Shown here: piece after piece, positions 8,666 through 18,091 of the stretch
Layout: each line of letters begins with the position of its first letter
How positions within the stretch are numbered: position 1 is the stretch's first letter
Source of the DNA: an uncultured Caryophanales bacterium
GTDB lineage: Bacteria; Bacillota_I; Bacilli_A; RF39; UBA660
NCBI GenBank assembly: GCA_948442255.1
Contig: CAOJRT010000013.1
Span: 1-40,456 of the forward strand
Reading direction: 5' to 3'
DNA length: 40,456 bases
Translations under genes and position numbers: made by a program
Notes under the pieces: generated by a model
What the model was told of the DNA's origin: nothing
The model's database searches: none
What the model saw: only the letters and a program-made list of their open reading frames with translations

Positions 8666-9144
8666 GTGTATTTCTATAAATATGTCTTAATTATGCTATT
8701 ATCAAGTATTTCATCTATATTTTTTTCTTTTAATGACGTTATACTATATAAAGGATATGAAGTTATTGGCCATTATTTATCTTTTAGCCAAACAGATTCC
8801 AAATTTGTCTTTTTAAATGGATTTTTTATTGAATTTTGTAATCTTTTTCCTCTAGATGTTGATTTCTTATAATATGAAATTGAAATTGCCATTTTAGAAG
8901 AGCATCGTGGCAAAGGTTTTTCTAGTCTTGCACTTGAAGATTTAAGTCAACATTTATTTCATCGTTCGGATGCATGCCATGCTATTTATTTATCTATTGA
9001 TAAGGAGAACAAATCCTCTATACGAATGGCTTTAAAAAACGGATTAGCGCAAGCAAAACAGAAGAATAAAAAAAGTATGGTGATACTCATACACTTATTT
9101 TTACAAAAAAGAATTGTTTTTTAGGAAATGTAAATAAGGAATAA
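8666..9144 (+). pseudogene. Decayed GNAT acetyltransferase
   Basis: One plus-strand frame carries an N-terminal part (YKGYEVIGHYLSFS), a TAA at 8870-8872, then in the same frame EIEIAILEEHRGKGFSS. RGKGFSS is the acetyl-CoA binding motif A of GNAT enzymes and is followed by IYLSIDKENKSSIRMALKNGL. The frame then shifts near 9075: a different frame gives the expected tail YGDTHTLIFTKKN and stops at 9144. At least one nonsense change and one frameshift mean no active enzyme. The substrate cannot be named. Confidence 0.75.
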
Positions 9145-9177
9145 CAAAAAAAGGCGGGTTCTTAAACGAAATTACTT

Positions 9178-9855
9178 TTATTTTTCAACATAGGGATAAC
9201 GAATCGTATTTTTTATCACATCATACTTCTTGTTTACTGCATTATTCGTGTCTTCTTTTGATGGAACCCTTTCACAAAATAGAGTAAATTTTTTTTCATA
9301 ATTATCTTCTTCGCCAAGTAAAAGAATTCTTATTAAAGGGACTATTCTTTGACTGGATGATATTTTATTCCAAACGGATATAATATCTGCACATGTACAA
9401 CAATTTAATTCAATTCTTTCTAGCAGACAGGAATCTATGTCTTTGAAAAAAGAATCGTATTCTTCAAGAGAAAATCTTTTTTTATCAAATTCATAGAAGA
9501 AATACAAACTCCCTTTTTGCATTTTTTTTAAAATGATATCTCTTAAAGCAATTGTTTTTTCTTTATATTTTATTGTTTGAAACAATGCTCTCATCTCATG
9601 ATTTTCATCTACAACATAAATTCCTCTTAAATTTATATCTGTAGGTGGAAAGCCCGTTTCATCTTCATATTCTTTTTTTATATTTTTTCTTATTCTTTCT
9701 TTCTTTTTTGAGAAGAAATCTTCTTCTGAGCTATAGGAAAGGGTATATTTGTCAATAATTGTTAAAAAAGATTGCATTGAGTAGTCCATTTCTTTTGCTC
9801 CACCCAATCCTTCAACTTCTACCTTAACCACTAATTTATAACAACTTTTTTCCAT
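9178..9855 (-). CDS. Hypothetical protein next to ychF
   Basis: I do not recognise this 225-residue protein. It has no signal peptide or membrane helix. It is rich in Lys and Glu, with a basic stretch FFSKKKERIRKNIKKEYEDE (about residues 48-67) and a Cys cluster LNCCTCADI (about 150-158) that could hold metal. The start codon is 7 bases after the ychF stop with no clear ribosome binding site, so translation is probably coupled to ychF. The gene faces no terminator, so it belongs to the same transcript. Base composition matches its neighbours. Confidence 0.7.
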   Translation of the reverse strand: MEKSCYKLVVKVEVEGLGGAKEMDYSMQSFLTIIDKYTLSYSSEEDFFSKKKERIRKNIKKEYEDETGFPPTDINLRGIYVVDENHEMRALFQTIKYKEKTIALRDIILKKMQKGSLYFFYEFDKKRFSLEEYDSFFKDIDSCLLERIELNCCTCADIISVWNKISSSQRIVPLIRILLLGEEDNYEKKFTLFCERVPSKEDTNNAVNKKYDVIKNTIRYPYVEK

Positions 9856-9861
9856 AGTATT

Positions 9862-10968
9862 TTATTTTGTTACATTAAAACGGAAGAAGCAAATGTCTCC
9901 ATCTTGCATAATGTATTCTTTTCCCTCTAAACGCAATTTCCCTGCTTCTTGCACGTTTTTTTCACTTCCTAATGAGGACAAATCACTATAAGACATGACT
10001 TCCGCTTTTATAAAGCCTTTTTGAAAATCAGTATGAATGATTCCCGCGCATTCAGGAGCTTTCATTCCGTTTTTAAAAGTCCAAGCACGACATTCATCAG
10101 ACCCTGATGTAAAAAACGTCTTTAACCCTAATAAATCGTAAGTTGCCTTAATTAGTAAATCTAATCCTGAAGAAGATAAACCTAGATCTTGCATAAACTC
10201 TTTTTTTTCTACCTCTTCTAATCCTGATAATTCGCTTTCTAATTTGGCACACATAAGAATTACTTTCGCATTTTCTTTTTTGGCATATTCTTCCACTATT
10301 TTCGTATAAGAATTAAAACCAATAATGCCATCTTCTTCATTTACATTTGCCACATAAATAATCTTTTTTTGGGTAATAAAATTAAAATTTTGAATAGCTC
10401 TTATTTCATCTTCAGTAAAGGTGATTTGTCGCAATGGAATTTCTTTTAAAAGAGCTTCTTGGGCTTTACGAAGCGTATTTAATTCTAATATTGCTTCCTT
10501 ATCTTTAGTTGTTTCTGCTTTTTTTTCAATCTTGCTAATACGATTTTCTACGATTTCCAAGTCTGCTAAAATCAACTCTGTGTTTATTATTTCGATATCT
10601 CTTATAGGAGCAATTTTTCCTTCTACGTGGGTTATTTCGGCATCTTCAAAGCACCTTACTACTTCCACAATGGCATCTACTTCTCTAATATGAGATAAGA
10701 ATTTATTGCCTAATCCCTCTCCTTTGGATGCTCCCTTTACTAAACCAGCAATGTCTGTGAATTCAAATGTAGTAGGTACCAGTTTTTTAGGAGAATACAT
10801 CTCGTTTAGTTTATCTAGTCTCTCATCAGGAACAGTGACTACTCCGACATTTGGTTCAATAGTTGCAAAAGGATAATTGGCTGCTAATATATTTTTCTTT
10901 GTTATGGCATTAAATAAAGTGGACTTTCCAACATTAGGTAATCCCACAATCCCTGCTTTTAATGACAT
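9862..10968 (-). CDS. ychF: Redox-regulated P-loop ATPase YchF (Obg family)
   Basis: YchF/OLA1 is an Obg-family P-loop protein that prefers ATP and binds ribosomes. The 368-residue protein has the P-loop GLPNVGKST (residues 10-18), FEFTDIAGLVKGASKGEGLGNKFL (switch II), the ANVNEED base-specificity region typical of YchF rather than NKxD, and a C-terminal TGS domain ending EYIMQDGDICFFRFNV. The ATG at 10968 has GAGGTG 6 bases before it; an upstream GTG lacks such a site. In Bacillus this gene sits just upstream of rpsF, as here. Confidence 0.96.
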   Translation of the reverse strand: MSLKAGIVGLPNVGKSTLFNAITKKNILAANYPFATIEPNVGVVTVPDERLDKLNEMYSPKKLVPTTFEFTDIAGLVKGASKGEGLGNKFLSHIREVDAIVEVVRCFEDAEITHVEGKIAPIRDIEIINTELILADLEIVENRISKIEKKAETTKDKEAILELNTLRKAQEALLKEIPLRQITFTEDEIRAIQNFNFITQKKIIYVANVNEEDGIIGFNSYTKIVEEYAKKENAKVILMCAKLESELSGLEEVEKKEFMQDLGLSSSGLDLLIKATYDLLGLKTFFTSGSDECRAWTFKNGMKAPECAGIIHTDFQKGFIKAEVMSYSDLSSLGSEKNVQEAGKLRLEGKEYIMQDGDICFFRFNVTK

Positions 10969-11011
10969 AATGAACACCTCAATTCATTTCTTTATTATAT
11001 TCTAATCCACT

Positions 11012-14000
11012 TTACTTTTCAATTGGTTTCCCACTTAAAGATAGACTTTTTTGTTCTTCTTTTTCTTTCCTATCCATTTTGTCCAATATTTTATACACCG
11101 TTAATAATTCTTGCCCACTTAATAATTCTCGATAACTAATATGATAATATGACATAATCGTCTTTTTAACGGTTGGTACTAATTGTTTTTTATATCGCCC
11201 TAGCAGTTCTATCGCTGCTTCTCTTTTTAATGCGAAGATATCTGTTCCACCATCATATTTGGCTCTAATTAAATCATATAGAATCTCAATGGGTATATTT
11301 GCTACTTTTCTATTTTTACATCTTAATGTTGCTTTTATATGGCATTCATATATTTTTTTCTTATATTCGGCCATATGCTGTTTTTCACTATTATAGTAAT
11401 TTACTATTTCATCTAGTGTGAAAGTTTTTTCTTTGTATATTTTATCTTGATGTTTCTTGGAAGCGAGCATAAACCTACCAATCATATCACAAACTCTACT
11501 AGGAGTCTTATCTAACTTTAGTTTACTAATAATCGCAGGAAGAGCTAGATTTTCAATACCACTATTTCCGAAATATAGATCAAATATTTCTTTTGCTAAA
11601 ACTTTATTTCCATCAAATGGGAAATCTGTATCTTGCCAGTGCGTTTCTAAATAGTCAAAATCAAATAATTTAGTATCTCTTTTTTCGATAATTTCAAATA
11701 ATTTAATATTTATTTTATTTATTCTATTTTTGACATAATTATACCCTTGTTTGTATTTCTCTGCTATTTCCTCTAATGTTAACTGATGATGATAATAAGC
11801 ATCAATAAGTATTCTATCATTTTGAGGAAAGTATCTTATGTTTGGTAATATATCATATTCATAGTTAATGGTACCAGGTATTTCCCTGTTTTTATATTTT
11901 AAAATTGCGAGAATAGTTCTTAAATATCTATTATAGATACTTTGTTCACACTCATTATATAGGATTGCTATTTCTCCCATAGATTTATAAGGATAACTAT
12001 TTAGTTCAAATAAATAACAAATAATTTCTCTTTCTTTTCTGCTAATTGGCAAGTGCACATCTTTTAAATATTCTTCTAAGTCTATTCTTTTTATATAACA
12101 AATCGTATCAGTATAAGTTCCTATTTTATTATGTTTTAGTTTTTTCTCAATAGAAGTTTTCATATTTCCATAAGAATGCGAAGAAGGAAGATTTAATCTC
12201 TGTGTTATTTCTTTTTTATTTAATTTTACTCCTTCCTGGTTATACTGATTTTTTATTCCATAGAAATAAGATACAAATCGCTTTTCTACTTCTGTTAATA
12301 TACTTTCTGAGGGATGTTTGGATAGTTCTTTTTCTATATCATTTCTTTCTAAAACAACATCTTTTATTAAATATTTTCTATAAATTTTATTAAATCTACA
12401 GATTATCTTAGCAACTTCTTCTTTCGAAACACCATTTTGTTCTGCTATTTTATCAATCGTAAAATAATCAATATATTTTTCTTCTATTATCTTCTTTTCA
12501 AATGCAGAAAACAAAGATGGTTTCTTTATTATTTCTTCTAACAAATCACTTTCGGGAGAAAAAGGAGTTGTGATATGATAACGTATAAAGTCGATTCTAC
12601 GGATAGCTGTGGTTATTTTATTAGAAATATCATAGGGTGGAAGTCCCGTTATTTTTTCAATTTCTTCATAAGTTTGGTCTTTTAAGAAAAATAAGATAAG
12701 AATTTCTTTTATATTTTCGGCAAATTGCATTTTAGGATCCGTAATATAAGGAAGATAAATTTTTTTGTTAATATTTAATGAACAACTTTTATTAGCATAT
12801 AAATTAATTATACTCTTATAAGCACTGCTAATTTTATTAGCTATATATGGATAAGGGATATGTAGACGTTCACCAATCTCTTCAATTGAATATCTTTCTC
12901 CTTTTACACCAAAATATAAATCTAATAGTTCCTCTTTTTCTCCCACAACTTTGTCTGGGTATTTTCTCTTTATTTCTAAGTACTTTTCTTTATCAAAACT
13001 ATTATTCATATAATGGTCAATATGATAATACATTTTTTCTAAGCGAAATATGATACAAGAAATATCTTCTGCGTCGATGTTAGTTCCATACAAACGATTA
13101 AATTCTTTTCTTGACATGTTCCCTAAAATTATATTTTCAATAATAAGTTGGTGGTCTTTACAAAATTCATTTTTCTTTTTTAAATAAGCTTCTTTTAACT
13201 TAGAAAATGGTAACCGGGTATCTCTTTTTCGATATCCGTATAATAAAACATTTAAAAATCTATTTGTATACATCTTTTGTATTGCTTCCTTAGGAGTGCC
13301 TTCAAAATATTTTTCTAATAAGAATTGTTCTTTTGTTGAAAGCTCTTCCCATTCGCCATGATATAAAGAAAGAAAATCCTTTAAAGTGTAATTATATTTT
13401 TTCTTTAAGTAAGTATATGCTACGACTTTTTTCCCGTGTTCATTTGCAAATGTATAGATAGAAGACTTATACAATTTTGTTAAATCTTTATGATAAGTTT
13501 CATAGTCCTCTCTGTCTATGTTTTCAATTGCTCCCTTAATGTTCACTAAATATTTTTGCATTTCTTCATAAGTTATTCCTAATTTATATGAAGTATCTTG
13601 TATACAAAAAGTTTCTTTCTTTATATATAAATCATAATAAATGGCATATTCTATATTACTTAGTATAGGTCTTAAATATAAATATCTCGTAATATCCCTA
13701 GGTGTAAGAGGAGCTGTCTTTATTTTTTCTAGTTTTAATACACCAATGCTTTTTAACATATTTATATACTCTTTTTGATTATCTTTAAAATAGTATTTTA
13801 ACTTTCTTTTTAAGCGCTCTTCTTTTTGGCGAATTCCTTCTCTCATTATTCCTAACTCGTTAGCGATTTTCTCTTGCGTAATAGGTTCTGGTATTAAGAT
13901 TCTATAATAAAGAATAAAATATTCATATGGAGAAAGTGTATAACGAAAAAAAGATAATAAACGTTGATCCGTTTCTTGGTTGATGACTTTTTCATAAGAA

Positions 14001-14614
14001 TCTAGGGTACTCTCATCGGCAATAATATCTTCTAATGTGGCACCATTTTCTTCATCATTTATTTTTTTATTTATACTTACTATTCTGTTTTGAGATTTCT
14101 GTTTTAAGTGCTCTAATGTTTTGGGACTTATTTGTAATTTTTCACAGATTTCATTATCTGTTAAGTCTTCTTCTCTTATTAAACTTATTAATTTTTTACC
14201 CTCTCTTATTTTATTACTTGGGTAACAAAGTGTTTCTTCTTCTTTTTCTATCGCTCTATCTATTTGGCGGACAATCAAAGTCGTTGCATATGTCGAAAAG
14301 GCTGATTTCTCTGGATTATAAGTTTCTATAGAACGCCAAAGCCCTAACATCCCTTCTTGTATTATATCTATAAACTGCATGTGCATAACTCTGGAGACAT
14401 AGTTTTTACCAATGGAGAAGACTAAACGCATATTACTTTTAAATACCTCTTCTTTAGCAGCCATATTCCCATTATGGTACTCTTTTATTAATGTTGTAAT
14501 TTCTTCCTGTGATTTGGGAGGAAAATGTTCTAATTTTTTTAAAAATTCTTGTTCTACTGTACCAAGTACCTCTTTTTCGGTTTTTCCCTTGCAAAAAGTA
14601 ACTTTTTCCCCCAT
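11012..14614 (-). CDS. Giant sigma-70-like protein with about ten extra region-4-like HTH units
   Basis: The 1200-residue protein starts like a sigma-70 factor. Residues 62-125 match sigma region 2: NMRLVFSIGKNY (2.1), FIDIIQEGMLGLWRSIETYNP (2.2) and SAFSTYATTLIVRQIDRAIE (2.3-2.4). Residues 135-185 resemble region 3 and 225-277 region 4 (SPYEYF ... ITQEKIANELGI). Ordinary factors end there. Here about 900 more residues hold roughly ten units of 60-90 residues, each a 'no-gap growth helix' (for example LLDLYFG, FEKKIIEEKYI, EREIICYLFEL, DRILIDAYY) then a helix-turn-helix such as YSIEEIGERLHIP, TIDKIAEQNGVSKEEV or LTLEEIAEKYKQGYNYV. Unit centres are near 340, 445, 510, 585, 655, 725, 800, 880, 955 and 1030. 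The ATG at 14614 has AAGGAG 8 bases upstream. It lies between abgT and ychF in a conserved cluster. Promoter recognition is inferred from regions 2-4; the role of the array is unknown. Confidence 0.85.
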   Translation of the reverse strand: MGEKVTFCKGKTEKEVLGTVEQEFLKKLEHFPPKSQEEITTLIKEYHNGNMAAKEEVFKSNMRLVFSIGKNYVSRVMHMQFIDIIQEGMLGLWRSIETYNPEKSAFSTYATTLIVRQIDRAIEKEEETLCYPSNKIREGKKLISLIREEDLTDNEICEKLQISPKTLEHLKQKSQNRIVSINKKINDEENGATLEDIIADESTLDSYEKVINQETDQRLLSFFRYTLSPYEYFILYYRILIPEPITQEKIANELGIMREGIRQKEERLKRKLKYYFKDNQKEYINMLKSIGVLKLEKIKTAPLTPRDITRYLYLRPILSNIEYAIYYDLYIKKETFCIQDTSYKLGITYEEMQKYLVNIKGAIENIDREDYETYHKDLTKLYKSSIYTFANEHGKKVVAYTYLKKKYNYTLKDFLSLYHGEWEELSTKEQFLLEKYFEGTPKEAIQKMYTNRFLNVLLYGYRKRDTRLPFSKLKEAYLKKKNEFCKDHQLIIENIILGNMSRKEFNRLYGTNIDAEDISCIIFRLEKMYYHIDHYMNNSFDKEKYLEIKRKYPDKVVGEKEELLDLYFGVKGERYSIEEIGERLHIPYPYIANKISSAYKSIINLYANKSCSLNINKKIYLPYITDPKMQFAENIKEILILFFLKDQTYEEIEKITGLPPYDISNKITTAIRRIDFIRYHITTPFSPESDLLEEIIKKPSLFSAFEKKIIEEKYIDYFTIDKIAEQNGVSKEEVAKIICRFNKIYRKYLIKDVVLERNDIEKELSKHPSESILTEVEKRFVSYFYGIKNQYNQEGVKLNKKEITQRLNLPSSHSYGNMKTSIEKKLKHNKIGTYTDTICYIKRIDLEEYLKDVHLPISRKEREIICYLFELNSYPYKSMGEIAILYNECEQSIYNRYLRTILAILKYKNREIPGTINYEYDILPNIRYFPQNDRILIDAYYHHQLTLEEIAEKYKQGYNYVKNRINKINIKLFEIIEKRDTKLFDFDYLETHWQDTDFPFDGNKVLAKEIFDLYFGNSGIENLALPAIISKLKLDKTPSRVCDMIGRFMLASKKHQDKIYKEKTFTLDEIVNYYNSEKQHMAEYKKKIYECHIKATLRCKNRKVANIPIEILYDLIRAKYDGGTDIFALKREAAIELLGRYKKQLVPTVKKTIMSYYHISYRELLSGQELLTVYKILDKMDRKEKEEQKSLSLSGKPIEK

Positions 14615-14644
14615 AAAAATCACTCCTTGCGAGCTATCTTAACA

Positions 14645-14678
14645 CAAAAAAACACATTTACCAAATTTAATGTGTTTT
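14645..14678 (-). terminator. Terminator after abgT
   Basis: AACACATT (14651-14658) pairs with AATGTGTT (14669-14676). On the minus strand the hairpin overlaps the abgT stop codon and is followed by seven T. It separates abgT from the sigma-like gene, so the latter probably has its own promoter or relies on read-through. Confidence 0.7.
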
Positions 14679-16209
14679 ATGCAGCTATTAGTCCGTCTAT
14701 TCCTAAAGGTAATCCAATAATATACCAAGCAATTAATAAGATAAGTAATACCACTCCTATTACTACACTATAAATGATTTGATAACGTAAAGTTCTAAAT
14801 ACGCTGATTGGTTTATCACTTTGGTTATACTTTTCCAAGTAAGCAATGTAGATTGTGAAATACGCTAGCAGTGGGGTAATCCCTAATGTCATGTTTTCAG
14901 CAAAACGGGAAATTACTTGCGCAAATTCTGGGCTTAAGCTGTTATTCATAAAAGTAGGAATCGCAACGGTTGATATAATCGCCCATTTCGCTGTTGTCCC
15001 TGTTTGAAAAATAGTAGAGATTGCTGAAATGACAAATAGCGCTATGATAAGCGTTATTCCACTAAAGGAACTCGTTGCTAAAAGGTTTACTAGAGATATG
15101 GTGATAACTGTACCTATGTTGCTCTTTTTAAATATATTTATAAAAATAGAGCCTAAGAAGATTAAAATTAATGTATGACCTATTCCGTCTAAAGAATGGC
15201 TTAAATCTTCACAAAAATCATTATTGTTTTTTATTGTTTTTGCTCCAATACCATAGAATAAACCCAAAATAACGAAGAAACAGGTTATGATAAAGACAAA
15301 GCCATTACTAAAGAATGAGTTATAACTAAATAGCTTATCAATATAAAACTGTTGACTATAGTCTAAAAAGTTTCCCGAGAATGGTAATCCTGGAATTATA
15401 TTATAGATAAAAATTAGTAAATAGATTGCACCTGCTGTTATAGAAAATAAAAGCCCTCTATATTCTCTTTTCCCTAATCTTAACTCTTTTTTTTCTTCTT
15501 TATACTCGTATTTTTCTACCTTATAGGTACTAATTTTTTCTGTTATCAAAGTAATAATGATGGAACAGAGAATAACGGCAACTGCCATAATAAATACAAA
15601 TATCGTTGTATTTAATGTATAAGAACTATCTATTGATAAAGCATTTGCTAAGGTGTAAGATAGCAATTCACTATCGATTGAAGTGAAGAAAAAATTTAAA
15701 CCACTCCCACAAGTCAGTGCAGCATAGACAGAAACAATTCCTAATAAAGGATTTCTTCTCCCATAGATAAACAATAAAGCAGCTAATGGAATCATGACAA
15801 CATAACCAATATCCCCCATTACACTAAACAAAATGCTTATAAACACTAAGCCAAACGTAATGGTATACTTTTTACAGTACTTAGTTAAAATAGTGAAAGT
15901 TGTTTTGATAAAGCCACTTTTTTCCATAATTCCTATTCCTATTAATACGATGATTAACATACTTAAAGGAGTAAAGGAAGTAAAGTTTGATACGGTTGTT
16001 GTAAATATGTATTTTATTCCACTTAAACTAAGTAAAGACTCTACGCTCTCTGAGGTGGCAACATATTCGCTCGTTACCACGTCTATTTTATTGTAGGTTG
16101 CTTCTAACCCAATTAGATTTAAGAACGCACTTAGTAAAATAGTTCCAAATATCAAGATGATAAAAGTCATGACTGGATTTAGAGTCATTTTTTCTTTTAA
16201 TTTATTCAT
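14677..16209 (-). CDS. AbgT-family transporter (p-aminobenzoyl-glutamate type)
   Basis: This polytopic membrane protein of about 510 residues has some 11-13 hydrophobic segments. It has AbgT family features: the N-terminal NPVMTFIILI segment, SFTPLSMLIIVLIGIGIMEKSG, the loop GDIGYVVMIPLAALLFI, and a C-terminal half with TPLLAYFTIYIAYLEKY. AbgT members import p-aminobenzoyl-glutamate, a folate breakdown product, or export sulfonamides, by proton or sodium coupling; the substrate here is not known. The start overlaps the end of the DUF951 gene. I prefer the ATG at 16209, with AGAGG 9 bases upstream, over 16215. It ends the parA-parB-mscS-DUF951 transcript. Confidence 0.88.
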   Translation of the reverse strand: MNKLKEKMTLNPVMTFIILIFGTILLSAFLNLIGLEATYNKIDVVTSEYVATSESVESLLSLSGIKYIFTTTVSNFTSFTPLSMLIIVLIGIGIMEKSGFIKTTFTILTKYCKKYTITFGLVFISILFSVMGDIGYVVMIPLAALLFIYGRRNPLLGIVSVYAALTCGSGLNFFFTSIDSELLSYTLANALSIDSSYTLNTTIFVFIMAVAVILCSIIITLITEKISTYKVEKYEYKEEKKELRLGKREYRGLLFSITAGAIYLLIFIYNIIPGLPFSGNFLDYSQQFYIDKLFSYNSFFSNGFVFIITCFFVILGLFYGIGAKTIKNNNDFCEDLSHSLDGIGHTLILIFLGSIFINIFKKSNIGTVITISLVNLLATSSFSGITLIIALFVISAISTIFQTGTTAKWAIISTVAIPTFMNNSLSPEFAQVISRFAENMTLGITPLLAYFTIYIAYLEKYNQSDKPISVFRTLRYQIIYSVVIGVVLLILLIAWYIIGLPLGIDGLIAA

Positions 16210-16396
16210 TTGCATTTTCCTCTACTTTTTTTAACTTTTTTTCAAATTCTAGTCGATCCATCATAATTTCACGACCACAATTTACACATTTTATTTTTAC
16301 GTCTACACCCGTTCTTATGATTTTCCATTTGTTTGTCTGACAAGCATGTGGTTTTTTCATGATGACTATGTCGTTTAATTTATATTTAGGATTCAT
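16202..16396 (-). CDS. DUF951 small zinc-ribbon-like protein
   Basis: This 64-residue protein matches the DUF951 pattern: DIVIMKKPHACQTNKWKIIR, then VDVKIKCVNCGREIMMDRLEFEKKLKK. Three Cys and one His (HAC, CVNC) could bind zinc. Its function is unknown. It overlaps mscS by 11 bases and abgT by 8, so it is translated with them. In many Bacillota a DUF951 gene lies between parB and ychF, as here. Confidence 0.92.
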   Translation of the reverse strand: MNPKYKLNDIVIMKKPHACQTNKWKIIRTGVDVKIKCVNCGREIMMDRLEFEKKLKKVEENANE

Positions 16397-17201
16397 GATG
16401 CACCTCCAATTGTGGATATGGAATTCTAATTCCCTGTTTCGTTAGTATATTGTATATAATCGCATTTGCATCTCTTTTCGCTTGCCAATGCGATTCCCTT
16501 TTGCATTTAAATTTTATTAAGTGATTTACGGAATTACTTCCTAATTCTTTTATTCCCAGATAAACTGCGGATTCTTCATAAACTTCTGTGAGTTTCTCTA
16601 AAGCAGGAAGAATTTCTTTTTTGATAATGTGCTCTATTTTTTTATTATCTTCTTCATAAGCAACGGATATTTCTACTGTAACAGAAGGTTCTTCTTGTGA
16701 TAAATTCCTTATTTCCATAATGTTACGATTGGCCACAATTAAGACTTCTCCGTTAGCGTTTTTAATTTTGGTACTGCGGAAGCCAAACTCAATCACTTCT
16801 CCTGTAAAATCATTATAATTTACAATATCCCCTACTATAAAATAGTTTTCTGATAAAAGATTTACTCCATTTATGATATCTTTTAAAGTATCTTGCAATG
16901 CTAATCCTAAAATAGTTGCTGTAATTCCCAGTCCTGTAAGCATTCCTTTTATATTTATTTCAAAGATACTAAGGATGGTTAGAATCGCTAATATTAAGAT
17001 AATATATTTGCTAATATTTTTAAAAATCTTTGTAATCGTGATTCTTTTTTTTCTTTCATATCCCGTTTCTCCCTTAGTTCCACTTTTATCTAAAACTCTT
17101 GCTATTATATGGTATAGAAAAAAAGATAATAAAATCGTAATTACGACGCCATAGACTTCCTTTTTACAGATAACGTTTATGATTTTAGTAATTATATTCA
17201 T
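16386..17201 (-). CDS. Small-conductance mechanosensitive channel (MscS family)
   Basis: The protein opens under membrane tension to release solutes in osmotic downshock. It has 271 residues. Three hydrophobic segments occupy about residues 15-35, 62-85 and 88-115; the third is the pore helix GMLTGLGITATILGLALQD. The MscS beta domain follows (NYFIVGDIVNYNDFTGEVIEFGFRSTKI, VLIVANRNIMEIRNLS) and then a C-terminal alpha/beta part ending GIRIPYPQLEVH. AGAAGGTGA precedes the ATG. It starts 2 bases after parB, in the position of yyaD/yyaE near Bacillus soj-spo0J. Confidence 0.94.
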   Translation of the reverse strand: MNIITKIINVICKKEVYGVVITILLSFFLYHIIARVLDKSGTKGETGYERKKRITITKIFKNISKYIILILAILTILSIFEINIKGMLTGLGITATILGLALQDTLKDIINGVNLLSENYFIVGDIVNYNDFTGEVIEFGFRSTKIKNANGEVLIVANRNIMEIRNLSQEEPSVTVEISVAYEEDNKKIEHIIKKEILPALEKLTEVYEESAVYLGIKELGSNSVNHLIKFKCKRESHWQAKRDANAIIYNILTKQGIRIPYPQLEVHHES

Positions 17202-17203
17202 TT

Positions 17204-18091
17204 TTATTCACCTTCTATGGTTACTCCAAGGATATCTAGAATTCGGTCCAAATCATTGTCTGAATCAAAAGGAATTTCGATTTTTTTAGCACTAATTTTT
17301 ACTTTTGTACCTATTTTTTCTCTCATAACACTTTCATATATTGTGTGCTTGGCGCTATAAATGGAAGATTTTTTTAATTTGTTTGTTTTTTCTATTTCAG
17401 GGTTACTGGCTATTTTTTCTGTATCTCTTACGCTTAACCCTTCCTCGATAATCTTTTTTGCTAATTTTTCTATTTCTTCTGTATCACTAAGTTTGCTTAA
17501 AACACGAGCGTGTCCCATGCTTATTTTTCCTTCGGATACATATTTTTTGGTAGTCTCTGGTAGTCTTAATAACCCAAGTAAGTTCGTAATATAACTTCTA
17601 CTTTTTCCAAATTTTTGTGCGGCTTCCTCTTGAGTGATACTAGCAGAAGTAATAATTTTATCAAAGGCTTCGGCTTCTTCTATTGGGTTTAAGTTTTCTC
17701 TTTGGATATTTTCTACAAGAGCAATTTCCATCATGTCTTGGTCATTAAAGTCTCTTATAATCGCAGGAATAGTCTCTTTCCCGGCCATTTTAGAAGCTCT
17801 TGTTCTTCTTTCTCCTGCTATAATTTCATATCCTTTGATACTTTTTTTTACAATAATTGGCTGAATTACTCCATGTACTTTTATAGATTCTGCGAATTCA
17901 CGCAAAGACTCCTCATCAAAATAGGTTCTTGGTTGATAAGGATTACTTCTTATTTCTGTAAGAGGGATTTCAACAATATCACTTTCTTTTGTCTCTTTAA
18001 TAATTTCTTTTTCAAAGTTATCAAAATCAATCATTTCGTTTGAAAATAATTGTTCTAACCCTTTTCCTAATGCTTTTCTTTTAGTCTCCAT
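17204..18091 (-). CDS. parB: Chromosome-partition protein ParB (Spo0J)
   Basis: ParB is a CTP-dependent clamp that loads at parS sites and spreads on DNA near the origin, directing chromosome segregation with ParA and SMC. The 295-residue protein opens with RKALGKGLEQLF, the ParA-stimulating motif. The CTP-binding ParB core has NPYQPRTYF (50-58), GVIQPIIV, and GERRTRA (93-99), then ENIQREN. The HTH ITQEEAAQKFGKSRSYITNLLGLLRLP follows, and a short dimerisation end. It overlaps parA by 11 bases, so the two are co-translated. I found no full parS site in the window. Confidence 0.97.
   Translation of the reverse strand: METKRKALGKGLEQLFSNEMIDFDNFEKEIIKETKESDIVEIPLTEIRSNPYQPRTYFDEESLREFAESIKVHGVIQPIIVKKSIKGYEIIAGERRTRASKMAGKETIPAIIRDFNDQDMMEIALVENIQRENLNPIEEAEAFDKIITSASITQEEAAQKFGKSRSYITNLLGLLRLPETTKKYVSEGKISMGHARVLSKLSDTEEIEKLAKKIIEEGLSVRDTEKIASNPEIEKTNKLKKSSIYSAKHTIYESVMREKIGTKVKISAKKIEIPFDSDNDLDRILDILGVTIEGE

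Noticed and set aside
123-9144. Reassigned TAA codon, suggested by in-frame TAA inside thyX and the GNAT gene
   Set aside because: Many intact genes here end at TAA (murC, prfB, ftsH, parA), so TAA is a normal stop. The two cases are better read as nonsense changes.
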